Source of the DNA: Viola odorata
Taxonomy: Eukaryota > Streptophyta > Magnoliopsida > Malpighiales > Violaceae
Length of the DNA stretch: 64,000 bases
Assembly: GCA_963691705.1 (NCBI GenBank)
Contig: OY829543.1
Location: 33,689,523 to 33,753,522, forward strand
Direction of reading: 5' to 3'
In this document: positions 12,091 to 20,767 of the stretch, in pieces
Layout: every line of letters starts with the position of its first letter
How positions within the stretch are numbered: the stretch's first letter is position 1
Notes under the pieces: model-generated
Databases searched by the model: none
What the model saw: the letters and a program-made list of their open reading frames with translations, nothing else
What the model was told of the DNA's origin: nothing
Program-made: the position numbers and the translations under genes

Positions 12091-12239
12091 GATCCACCAA
12101 GCATCACTCCATCCACACAGAAACGATAAGGATATCCCAAATTTTTTGTACCTAAGCCACGAGGTATGGTTGCGACCTTGTTGATTTTGTGCAGGTATTT
12201 TAGATCAGCAGTGAACAAAATGGATCGTAGCTCTGACTT
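12091..12239 (-). pseudogene. Coding-like fragment of unknown host origin in MULE-1
   Basis: After an acceptor-like ttctgattcaag on the minus strand, an open frame reads with non-random composition: KKSELRSILFTADLKYLHK, then VATIPRGLGTKNLG and YPYRFCVDGVMLGG, followed by AT-rich sequence. I do not recognise the family. It resembles an exon of a conserved protein rather than element sequence, and MULE-2 has nothing matching at the equivalent place. It could be a further captured exon; alternatively it is a chance open frame. Confidence 0.35.
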
Positions 12240-12978
12240 CTTGAATCAGAAAAGATCATACACCTATAAACAAGCATGCCAAGAAGATTTTAAATCACTA
12301 AAGTAGCATAAAAATAAGCCAGATACAAAATTATTCAATTAACTTTTCCAAAAAAGAAAATGAGTTCTGCACATACATACTACATCAACAAGAAAGTCGA
12401 TTATAAAATAACGTACTCATTTTGTAGAAATTTAAAATAATAAAATAAAATAAATTACTCGATTTAGGTTAAATTATGTCAATAAATTATAAAATTATTA
12501 TTTATAAAATCATTTACAAGGATGCTAATTTGGGAATTTTATTCCAACAAACACAAAACCAAAGTTGCATTCGGTAATAAATCTGATTAAATAGGAAGCA
12601 ATACCAAACAGATAATATATTTGGAGTTTTGGAAAAATAAAATAGAAATAATTTTTTATAAGAAAGAAAGAAAGAAGAGATAAGAGAGAAGATTTGTTGG
12701 TTAGGGCAGTTCCAGTGCTTGTAAAGTAATGCTATATACAGCATAAGGCACAGCGGCAAGCAGTTTAGGGCGTAAAAGAAGCAATCGAAGCCGTAGAAGA
12801 GGGCTCTTACTTGGCCGAAGACTATATATTTCATCTCTTTCAAATCTTCACTCTTGAAAGGTAAACTCAGAAAAACTCATCTCGTCAGATCCGCTCTTCT
12901 TTCTCCCACCAAAATGAAACATAACCCTAATCATCCTCTTACTCTTTTTTCTCGATTTTTCTGGCTATTTTCTTCTAG
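12240..12978. other. AT-rich interior and captured 5' region before the Alba exon
   Basis: 12240-12700 is AT-rich with a GAAA microsatellite near 12660. From about 12780 the composition changes to gene-like: an AGACTATATATTTC TATA-like site near 12820, a pyrimidine-rich leader, and an acceptor (ttttcttctag) at 12978 directly before the Alba ATG. This looks like the promoter, 5' UTR and leader intron of the captured Alba gene. Confidence 0.5.
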
Positions 12979-13101
12979 ATGGATCGGTACCAGAGAGTGG
13001 AGAAGCCTAGAGCAGAAACTCCAATTGATGAGAACGAGATTCGTATCAGTAGTCAGGGCAGGATGCGCAGCTGCATCTCTTATGCCATGAGTCTGCTTCA
13101 A
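12979..13101 (+). pseudogene. Captured first coding exon of an Alba nucleic-acid-binding protein
   Basis: The 41-codon exon starts MDRYQRVEKPRAETPIDENE and contains IRISSQGRMRSCISYAMSLLQ, ending at a donor (CAA|gtatg). This matches the N-terminus of plant Alba-like proteins, where it leads into the Alba fold that binds DNA or RNA. All later exons are absent; about 150 bp further on the MULE-1 right inverted repeat begins. A leader intron with an acceptor is kept immediately upstream, so the fragment was captured as genomic DNA. It faces outward, toward the right end of the element, so any promoter activity would enter the native sequence after 13339. Confidence 0.85.
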
Positions 13102-13249
13102 GTATGTCTTGTTCACTTCTCTCTGCGTTAAAGTGCGTTTGATCTGGATCTGTCTTGTTCTAGTTTTACAGAGAGAAAAAGAGAGGTTGATGGCAATTTT
13201 GTAATTAAGAGGAGATTGATGGCACATTTGTTATTTAGATATCAGTGGC

Positions 13250-13330
13250 AGTTTTGTAATTACCTTGACCCTTGCCACGTCAGTCGGCAAGGGAATTCGG
13301 CAAGTGAATTCGGCTGGTATAGCAGCACTC
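13250..13330. repeat. Right terminal inverted repeat of MULE-1
   Basis: Reverse complement of the left terminus with substitutions. CTTGCCACGTCAGTCGGCAA near 13270 is the best conserved block, and the outer end is GCTGGTATAGCAGCACTC. Confidence 0.85.
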
Positions 13331-13339
13331 TACAATTTA
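13331..13339. repeat. Right 9-bp target-site duplication of MULE-1
   Basis: TACAATTTA, identical to 6568-6576. Confidence 0.9.
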
Positions 13340-13370
13340 AGAATTGGAGAGGGAGGGTGTGAATCAAGCA

Positions 13371-13447
13371 ATGGAGAAGGAGAAGAATGTGTCTGAGATG
13401 GGATCTCGCGCTTCCTCGCGCGCGAGGTCAAACGACACCGTTTCCAG
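13371..13447 (+). other. Possible short exon diverging from GRIP (unsupported)
   Basis: An ATG at 13371 opens a frame containing MEKEKNVSEMGSRASSRARS that could end at a donor (CCAG|gtatt) near 13447. Before the MULE-1 insertion it would have lain directly upstream of GRIP, in divergent orientation. I see no recognisable family and no downstream exon before the P2 promoter. It may equally be part of the original shared promoter or leader. Confidence 0.2.
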
Positions 13448-13498
13448 GTATTTTCTGCAGTTTCAGTTTTCAACCTTGTTTCTGAATTACTCGGCTGG

Positions 13499-13610
13499 TG
13501 GGCTTGGACCAGGCCGGGGCTTGGGCCTAACTTGAATTTAACTGACTCTAAAACCCGATTTATAGTATTGCTATCGCCCACCAAATCAAAAACCCTAAAC
13601 TATATATATA
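13499..13610 (+). promoter_or_regulatory. P2 promoter: site II motifs, telo-box and TATA
   Basis: TGGGCT at 13499-13504 and TGGGCC at 13522-13527 match plant site II elements. AAACCCTAA at 13590-13598 is a telo-box. TATATATATA follows at about 13601-13610, some 85 bp before the P2 ATG. The combination of site II and telo-box is typical of plant ribosomal-protein and translation genes, which fits the coding remnant downstream. Confidence 0.75.
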
Positions 13611-13752
13611 CACAGATAAACACACCGTTGCCTTCCATCGTCGCAATTACTGTTTGGTTTTCATCCAAGGCGGACTTGTTTGGAAGGTGAAGAAACATGA
13701 AGGTGGTCTATTGGCGGTGTTGGGTGGCAACACCTCCCCTCCGCCCACGACG

Positions 13753-13756
13753 TTAA
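13753..13756. repeat. TTAA at left edge of MULE-2
   Basis: TTAA precedes the left terminus and recurs at 19698-19701. Keeping one copy restores a P2-like reading (GAC GTT AAG CAA ATC, DVKQI), so it behaves like a 4-bp duplication. No 9-bp duplication is present. Confidence 0.6.
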
Positions 13757-13950
13757 GAGTAATGCTATACAGATTGAATTTCCAGTCTGAATTCCCGGCC
13801 TGACTTCCCTAGCTTCTCCTCCTCCCTCCTTGCCTCCAAACCCGACAGTCATTATTGCCATAGCTTCTCCTCCTCCCTCCTCGTCCTCCAAACCCGACAG
13901 CCATTGCCATTCCTCCTCTCTCTTTCTCCACCAAAACCGACATCTCACTT
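13757..13950. repeat. Left terminal inverted repeat region of MULE-2
   Basis: The outer 40 bp match the right end. After a short unrelated part, GC-rich blocks such as TTCTCCTCCTCCCTCC and CAAACCCGACAG recur in reverse complement at 19480-19620, with internal duplication. Together they make a long, interrupted inverted repeat. Confidence 0.75.
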
Positions 13951-14838
13951 CACTTCTCTTCTTGTCATCTCCGGCCACTTGGGTTTGAGGAAATCAATTG
14001 GCCTTGAGGTTGTCTGAGTGTCTTAGAGAAAAGGTCGTTGAAGAGGCCATCTTGTTTTTTTTTCTCTCTCGCATTGTTTTAATTTAAAAAAAAAATATAT
14101 ATATATTACAATTTTTTAAAATAATTTTTTTGGCTTAAGAATGAATTTTGTTGATGGGTTTAGTGTTTGGGAATTATTTGATTGCTATGTTTTTAATATA
14201 AATATTGATTGTGTTGTATTTAGTAATCCGATTATTGGTGTTAAAAATCTAAAGTTGATGTCATGACGATAGTTGTTGACGATTTGATCACATTTGTGAG
14301 AAAATGTTGATTCTGGGCCTGTTATGCTGCATTCTTTTGTTTACTTAGTGCTCACAATAAATTTGTGTTCATCCAGGTTGAACGATTCCTTCTAATTTGA
14401 TGTCCATATCACCTTTGTTTAATTCACCTCGTCTATAGTTTTTTTATAATCGTTGCATAGCTATCTTGCAAGCCTAATAATGATGAGCTATTTCCAACTG
14501 ATAGCTTTAAATTTCCCTTGATTCTATTTGATTGAAGAATGTCTAGTTCATTGTGGAATTGGTGTTGCTTTGCCATTAATTTTTTCAATCTTTTAAAAAA
14601 TACAGGACCAAAAGTATTGTTGTCTTTGATGTCTAGTTTAGTTTATTTTTCTTAATGTGATATATTGATAAGCAAAGGTGTTTGAGTTTGTTGTTGGCAA
14701 ATTAATCTGAGCTGAATCACCTGTGGTTGTAATTAACTTGGTTATGTGATTTGTGTTATCCTCTTAATAAATAACCAGTTTTTGTTGCACGTTATGGTTC
14801 AGAAACTACAGCAATCTTGTAACCTTTTGTTACAACCA
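13951..14838. other. MULE-2 upstream region, no gene
   Basis: AT-rich sequence between the left inverted repeat and the transposase start. A run of AT dinucleotides lies near 14090. No coding homology was seen; it probably holds the transposase promoter and leader. Confidence 0.4.
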
Positions 14839-17150
14839 ATGGAGTCTTTGCCTCAAAGTGATGAGCCACGAAGTGATGAGCCACGAAGTGATGAGCCTCA
14901 AAGTGATTTTATGGGTATCAGTCCTCCATTGTCGGAACCTGATGATAAATTGATTCCGAAGTAAGGTATGATCTTCAAATCAGAAGAAGAAGTTTACAAT
15001 TTTTATCTTGAGTATGCTCGTGAAGTGGGATTCGGTATTAAGAGAAAAAGTGGGAAGAAAGATGATGATGGGAAGCTAAAGTATTATATTGTTACGTGTA
15101 GTAGAGAAGGTACATGCAAATCCGTAGCAAAAAATACTTTTAATCCAAGGCCATCAAGAAAAACTAATTGTAAGGCTAAAATCAATTGTATTGTTAATGT
15201 TGAAGGAGAGTTCACTATTTCATCTGTTAATCTTGAGCATAATCATGCGTTGAGTCCCACAAAATCACATTTTTTCAATGTAATAAAAACATTCATGCGT
15301 ATGTGAAGAGGAGGCTTGAAATAAATGACCAAGCAGGCATATGTGTGAGTAATAATTTTCATTCTTTGGCTGTGGAATTAGGGGGTATGAGAACTTGACC
15401 TTTACTGAGAAAGATTGTAGAAATAATATTCTTAAAGTAAGATAGATGCAGCATCACTTAGCATGTATTTTGCATACATGCAAAAGAGGAATCCTAATTT
15501 CTTTTATATGCATGATATAAATGATGATGGTCGATTAAAAAATGTATTTTGGGCAGATGCACGATCTATAGCAGCATATGAATCTTTTGGTGATGTTATA
15601 TCGTTTGATACAACGTACTTAACTAATAGATATGACATACATTTTGCTCCATTTGTTGGTGTTAATCACCATAGGCAGACTGTACTATTTGGTTGTGGTT
15701 TACTGTCAAATGAAGAGGCAGATACATACATTTGGTTGTTTAAAGCTTGGTTGATGTGCATGTCAATGACTCCAAATGCAATAATTACTAACCAATGCAG
15801 GTCCATTAAAAAAACTGTAAATTATGTTTTTCCTAATTCTCACCATCGTCTTTGCCTGTGGAACATTATGAAGAAGTTGCCTGAAAAGCTTGGATCACGA
15901 CATGATTACAAGCAAATTAAAAAAGTTCTGAAAAAAGTTATCTATAAGTCCATTGAGGTTTAAGAATTTGAGGAGATTTGTTGTAACATGATTAGTGATT
16001 TTGATCTCAGCACAAATTCATAGTTAAGTGGTTTATATGAAGATCATCATCGTTGGGTTCCAGTGTTTGTAAAAGGAACTTTTTGGTCTGGAATGTCTAC
16101 AACCCAAAGAAGTGAAAGTATAAATGCATTCTTTGAAGAGTATGTTGGTCCCAAGACGTCTTTAAAGAAGTTTGTAGAGCAGTATGATAATGCATTAAAG
16201 AGTAAGATCGAGAAAAAAAATAAAGCAGATTTTACTTCATTCAATTCTCTTATTCCTGTGATAATTGATTTTAACTTTGAGAAACAACTTCAAGATGCCT
16301 ACACGAATGAAGTGTTTCGGTTATTTCAGGATGAGTTTCGGGGTTTGGTGTACTACAATCTTACCTTCCTTGACAGGTACGAATCATTTTCGACATTCTA
16401 TTGATTACTATTTAGTATTCGATGCTAGTTTCCAAGTAGTATTTGAGTTGATGCTAGTTTTCAAGTAGTATTTGAGTTGATTCTAGTATTCGTACCTTCC
16501 TTGATAGGTACGAATCATTTTTTACATTTCAAATAACTGACATTTTGAGAAGCAAAGAGGGTGCATTAAGAAGACAAGTTACTTATGTTGTTTGTTATGA
16601 TGAGGCGAATCTTAAATTTAACTATTCATGTCGTCTGTTTGAGTTTAAAGGAATAATTTGCAGACATATTGTGAAGGTGTTTATTCAGGAAAATATATAT
16701 TATGTTTCACCACAATATATATTGCATCGCTGGAGGAAGGATGTTAGACACAGACATTCATTTGTGAAGAATATTTATGATGACGACAAGGATGATGAAT
16801 GTAGAGTGAGGTACAATAATTTGAAATTACAATGGTCTAAGGATATAGAGATTGGAGTTGAGTCTGTAGAGAATTATGAGTTTTTAATGAGATGCTTGGA
16901 TGAGGCAACTTCAAAACTCTCACTCAGTAATTCCCCTAATTGGAACAAGTAGTCCGTAGGAGCCTCCTCAACGATCATGACAGAAGACTGTCAATTTTTT
17001 TTGAGTCCCTTGAAGGTGCGAACAAAATGTCGTCCTCCATCCAAAAAAAAAAAAGTGTCAACAGTAGAGCAAAACATGAACAAAAAAAAAGTATAACTTC
17101 TTCAATAATGATTGTGATATTTGTATATGATGTTTAATTGAACAATAATA
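14839..17150 (+). pseudogene. MULE-2 transposase pseudogene (FAR1-MULE-SWIM)
   Basis: Collinear with the MULE-1 transposase. The N-terminus repeats SDEPR/SDEPQ three times. A stop replaces Ala at 14962-14964 before the FAR1 domain (EEEVYNFYLEYAREVGFGIK). A base is lost near 15275, and the G tract near 15380 has five G where six keep frame. The core retains FDTTYLTNRYD, but the motif corresponding to IITDQC reads IITNQC, losing a candidate catalytic Asp. Further stops occur at 15961 (for Gln) and 16021 (for Trp). The intron at the DRY codons is conserved and contains short tandem duplications near 16430-16500. The SWIM segment (SCRLFEFKGIICRHIVKVF) ends at a stop near 16950, and remnants of later exons continue to about 17150. 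Confidence 0.85.
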
Positions 17151-17160
17151 TTTTTCTAAT

Positions 17161-17289
17161 AGAGTGCTCAATCAAGCAAAAGCAAGAAAGATCAATCTGA
17201 GTCACAAAATCAATTTGGAACTCAAGAGAGTCAATTTGGTGTATCTGAACCATCAATTGTGAATCAATTTGGAACTCAAGAGAGCCTGG
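17161..17289 (+). pseudogene. MULE-2 transposase tail exon with internal duplication
   Basis: After an acceptor (tttctaatag) the frame matches the MULE-1 tail exon (SAQSSKSKKDQSE) and ends at a donor (AGCCTG|gtatg). The block encoding NQFGTQES is duplicated relative to MULE-1. The exon is in phase with the next acceptor at 17357-17358, which leads into the captured PHD exon. Confidence 0.65.
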
Positions 17290-17358
17290 TATGAATGTTT
17301 GTTTTGTTAGTATTTTGTGTCCTACATGTTATAGAATGAGAACTAAATTTCATTTTAG

Positions 17359-17610
17359 TGGAATTTGAAGCTGAAGGATGATAATGATGATAAGGGTCGC
17401 TTGGAAGAAGAAGACAATGATGAGCATGGAGAGACGTTATGTGGTACTTGTGGGTAAAATTATGCATCTGATGAATTTTGGATTTGTTGTGATATATGTG
17501 AGAAGCGGTTCCATGGGAAGTGTGTCAAGACCACTCTAGCTAGAACAAAGCATATGAAGCATTACAAATGCCCCGCTTGCAGCAACAAGAGAGCACGAAC
17601 TTGTTTTTAG
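17359..17610 (+). pseudogene. Captured Alfin-like (AL) PHD-finger terminal exon
   Basis: After the acceptor cattttag the frame encodes an acidic linker and then a PHD finger very close to that of plant Alfin1-like proteins, which read H3K4 methylation: [37 protein letters not shown], then a stop. A TAA at 17455-17457 interrupts the finger just after the first Cys pair (Glu or Asp is expected there). The N-terminal Alfin domain is absent. The exon is on the transposase strand, and its phase matches the upstream transposase tail exon, so a transposase-PHD fusion would have been possible before the stop arose. Nothing comparable is at this place in MULE-1. Confidence 0.87.
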
Positions 17611-17702
17611 TTAACTGTGTATGTTAATATTGTAGCTTGTGATGTGTTTTGAAGACTGTACTGGTTTTATGTACTCCTATCAAACAATAACTATATATTT
17701 TG

Positions 17703-18170
17703 TCATGTTTTTTCTGAATTATTTTCGAAAGTGAATGTTGAAAGAACCTTGATTTGTCGAACTTTTACTCCCTTCACAAAAGCACCAAACTTCTCCAATC
17801 TTTCCCTATCTATATCATATTGCAAACAGGAAACCTCAGCTACCGTTTCCATGTGTGCATTCTGCAAACGATCTACTTTTTCATTCAAACATCTAACTTC
17901 TCCTTTAAGATTCTCTTCACTATCTAAGAGCATATGGACAACCTCCCTAGCCCTATTTGACAATCGCTCACTGTCATGCCAATTAAAAAACTTACATATG
18001 TGAAATCGACAAGAGTAAAATCGTCTCCCTACATTTACCTCCTTCCAACAAACCCACATCGGAGCCTTGAAGCCGCAGTCACAAAACCTCGTTGGTCTTT
18101 CATAGTTCATATCTCTGAATTGAGAATTCCTCCTCCATGTGCGCGATGAAGATACAGAGCTTTCTGATAT
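17703..18170 (-). pseudogene. GRF-type zinc-finger coiled-coil protein of MULE-2
   Basis: The minus-strand frame from 18110 reads NYERPTRFCDCGFKAPMWVC, then GRRFYSCRFHICKFFNWHD: the Cys/His pattern of a GRF zinc finger, a nucleic-acid-binding module of about 45 residues. A predicted coiled coil follows (EENLKGEVRCLNEKVDRLQ ... DIDRERLEKFGAF). Compared with the MULE-1 copy, the first ATG has become ATA (18170-18168), so only the internal Met at 18110 remains; the C-terminal hydrophobic segment is replaced by unrelated sequence after VKGVKV. It lies convergent with the transposase and PHD exon. It may be an element-encoded accessory gene, since both MULEs carry it in the same relative place. 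Confidence 0.75.
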
Positions 18171-19479
18171 CTCACTTTAGAATTTTTCCCAAGGTTGCGG
18201 CTATAAACTATAAAAAGTAAATGAGAATTCATGACCAGTACATGTACCAGACACAACTTGCCATGGTAATTACATCTCATGTTGACAAAACCAAGCTAGA
18301 ATATAGACTAAATTTTAGCATCATACACATAAATGACTATTATTACACATAGCCATATGAATTACCAAAAAATAGCAATTCCAGAACAATTTCCACGATG
18401 AAATAAACCAACAATTGCAAAAAAAATTCCCATCCTGAAGGCAGAGGCAAACTAGTGTGAATACCAATCAGCTGTCCAAATTGAAATCAAATCCCACAAA
18501 ACGGTAAGCCCAAAATCATAACCAAAAAATCTACAAAAGTCATTTTTTTCACAAATAGTGCCTTCCGCGAAAACATGCCTTGCCAAGTTATTTCTAACAT
18601 CACCATTGCCAGACACCCATTTTTGTCTCTTCAATTTCTGATGCACTTTTTTTCTTTCAAATTTTACTTTGAATTTGTGCACTTTGGTAAATGAACTATT
18701 TTTGAGCTTACTTAACTAAGTTCCATTTTATATAAACTAGATATCTCAAAAATTATGTTTTCCTCAATAATCATAACTAAATAAAGTAGATTTTTCATGC
18801 CTTCCTTTTGGTGGTTTTCAAAAAGAAAAATATAACATAACCCAGCTTAACACTTCTGTAATCAACTTCTTTCTCGTTTTAACAACAACAATAACAACAA
18901 TAACAAAAAATAGAACAAATATTCAAGTTCATCTACCTATAGAATGATGAAGAAATATCCAATTTCACCTATGCATTAGTATATCTAGTAGCATGCTTAA
19001 AGGTTCCAATGCTTAATTTTTACACATCATTCATTATTCAGCATACTGTCTCAGTATTCATTATCGTTAATTCAACAACAACAAAAAAGTGTGGTGAGCA
19101 CTGTTAGCTTGCTCATTTTTTGCATCCAATTATGTCCCAAAGATCACAAATACCATTAAATACTTAAACCAACTTCAAGTAATACTTCACGATAAAATAC
19201 CATTAAATTTTTTACATCATTCATTATTCAGAAGAAAAAGTCACATTCAAGCATTAAACACCACAAGAATCTCTAATTGTAGAACAATTCAAGAAATAAT
19301 GCAAGAAATTAACAGAGTTGTCTTGTCCCTATATTCCAATATGAAAAAAGACCAACAAAATGAGTCCGCTTGAGTGAAGGGTTGTTACCGATCAAGATGA
19401 GGCGTGAGATTCCAGGAGAAGAGAGCGGATTCGGTGGCGGTGGTTGTCGCTTGTGGTGTTGTCGGTCGCTTGCGGAGAA
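18171..19479. other. MULE-2 right interior, AT-rich, no gene
   Basis: AT-rich sequence with short repeats such as ACATCATTCATTATTCAG (twice, near 19023 and 19213) and ACAACAATAACAACAATAAC. It is probably upstream or leader sequence of the minus-strand GRF gene. No coding region is supported. Confidence 0.45.
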
Positions 19480-19697
19480 GGCTGTCGGGTTGGGAGAACG
19501 AGGAGGGAGGAGGAGAAGCTATGGCAATGGATGTCGGGTTTGGGGCACGAGGAGGGAGGAGGAATGGCAATGGCTGTCGGGTTTGGAGGCAAGGAGGGAG
19601 GAGGAGAAGCTAGGGCAGATGGCATTTTTGTAATTTGCGAATGACGTGGCACTGCCACGTCATTCAAGCTGGGAATTCAATCTATATAGCATTACTC
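19480..19697. repeat. Right terminal inverted repeat region of MULE-2
   Basis: GC-rich blocks (GAGGAGGGAGGAGGAG, GCTGTCGGGTTTGG) mirror 13800-13940 and are internally reiterated. The outer end, ATAGATTGAATTC in reverse complement to ATTACTC, pairs with the left terminus. Confidence 0.75.
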
Positions 19698-19701
19698 TTA
19701 A
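19698..19701. repeat. TTAA at right edge of MULE-2
   Basis: Second TTAA flanking MULE-2 (see 13753-13756). P2 exon 1 sequence resumes at once. Confidence 0.6.
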
Positions 19702-20145
19702 GCAAATCCTCGACGCTAGTACGACGATCTTCCTTTCCATCCACTTTAATTTTATTTTATTTTATGATTTTTGCATCTATAGAACTCTTACGTTATGTTA
19801 TATATGTTAATGTGTGTTAGGCTTTTAATTATCTGATTAATTAATTAATTTTGATGTTGTTTGATGATTGATGTTGTAGAATCTTAATGGTTTTGTTGTT
19901 GTGTTATAGTTGGAGCGGAAGTTGAGGATGCTAAGACTGATTTGCTTCTTTCTGGAGTAAAGGGTAAGGATATAACAGAGCTTATTGCTGTTGGTCGGGA
20001 GAAGATGTCATCGGTTCCTTCAGGCGGAGGCGGAGGCGGCGGCGGTGGTGTTGCAGTTGCTGCACCTACTGGCGGCGGTGGTGCTACTGCTTCAGCTGCT
20101 GCAGGGTCAAAGAAAGAGGAGAAGGTCGAGGAAGAGTCCGATGAG

Positions 20146-20767
20146 GTGAGTTCTTCCTTAATGAAACCTTGGGCTTTCAATTCGTGCTCTGGTTGCTTCT
20201 AATGGTTTGAATCTATCCCCACTGGACTTTGTAAATATGATCTGATGAGGATATCTTATTGACTGTTTCGTATTAGGGCTCTTTATTTACTTGTTGTGTA
20301 CGCCTTATTGATTATCTGCTAAGTCAGTCATTGATTGAAACACAATTGAAAGATCTTGTGCTAGACTAATGTCATATTTGATGCGCAATTTAGGATGCTG
20401 AATTTTTAGTATTATAGAGGACCTTTATTAACTTGTTGTGTATAGGGATGGCAATGGGTACCCATACCCGCATACCCGCCCATAACTATACTCACTTAAA
20501 TGGGTAATACCCGCTTTGATTAAGTGTGGTTTGGGCCGCAAAATACCCGCAACCTCACTACACTCTCATTTCCTGTGCATAGCTCTGATGTGATCACACA
20601 TGGTTTCATTTCAGCGATGAATGAGCACAAATTTGGAGGCCAAGAGACATGCCTAGAGTCACCAAAAGTAGGCATGATTTGTGCCAACCCGAGGCCACCC
20701 GCGTGGCCGAGCTTTCCCCTCGAAGTGGCCGGACCAACCATGAAGAGTGCACTTGGCGACATACCGC
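20146..20767. other. P2 intron remnant and unassigned sequence before the solo LTR
   Basis: 20146-20440 looks like the beginning of P2 intron 2. Near 20443, TAGGGATGGCAATGGGTACC followed by repeated TACCCGC resembles the end of a plant hAT-type element, but no second end was found. 20560-20767 is mixed-composition sequence without a recognisable gene; it carries GACATACCGC next to the solo LTR, a motif repeated after the LTR near 22410. Confidence 0.4.

Larger units (their letters stand above)
6577..13330 (-). mobile_element. MULE-1, Mutator-like element carrying captured host exons
   Basis: A 6754-bp element bounded by imperfect terminal inverted repeats and a perfect 9-bp duplication. It holds an almost complete MURA-type transposase gene on the minus strand (8877-11566), a GRF-zinc-finger-derived ORF on the plus strand converging on it (8183-8495), and host-derived pieces near both ends: MYB (7094-7638, minus), a G-patch-type exon (7652-7755, plus), an unidentified piece (12091-12239, minus) and an Alba first exon (12979-13101, plus). 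Because it keeps its own transposase and also carries host fragments, it lies between an autonomous MULE and a Pack-MULE. The transposase has one frameshift, so recent activity is plausible. Confidence 0.9.
13757..19697 (+). mobile_element. MULE-2, decayed Mutator-like element with captured PHD exon
   Basis: A 5941-bp element with inverted ends (GAGTAATGCTATACAGATTG against its reverse complement at 19678-19697). Its interior follows the MULE-1 plan in opposite orientation: a transposase pseudogene on plus (14839-17150) and a GRF-zinc-finger gene on minus (17703-18170), tail-to-tail, with a host-derived Alfin-like PHD exon between them (17359-17610). It sits inside exon 1 of the P2 gene. The transposase has many stops, so this copy is older or less constrained than MULE-1. 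Confidence 0.85.
13697..20145 (+). pseudogene. 60S acidic ribosomal protein P2, disrupted by MULE-2
   Basis: P2 is a stalk protein of the large ribosomal subunit that helps recruit elongation factors. Exon 1 starts at ATG 13697 (MKVV) and contains LLAVLGGNTS, but bases are missing after MKVV and again after the TSP codons. It is then cut by MULE-2; after the element the frame resumes with KQILDA at 19698. Exon 2 (19910-20145) is well kept: VGAEVEDA-like start, LLSGVKGKDITELIAVGREK, SSVPSGGG, a Gly/Ala-rich hinge, then KKEEKVEEESDE before a donor (GAG|gtgag). The final exon with the conserved DMGFSLF tail is not found in the following 600 bp. The frameshifts, the insertion and the missing tail make it a pseudogene, although the promoter motifs and intron are retained. 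Confidence 0.85.

Noticed and set aside
12661..12690. GAAA/GAGA repeats as a regulatory element
   Set aside because: Simple microsatellite without further support.
19370..19667. Several ORFs on both strands
   Set aside because: They lie in the MULE-2 inverted repeat; open frames come from its GC-rich repeated composition.
13753..19701. TTAA flanks suggesting a piggyBac element
   Set aside because: The interior encodes a MULE transposase with FAR1 and SWIM domains and no piggyBac-type transposase.
19884..20202. Minus-strand ORF rich in Pro/Ala/Ser opposite P2 exon 2
   Set aside because: Shadow of the Gly/Ala-rich P2 hinge.
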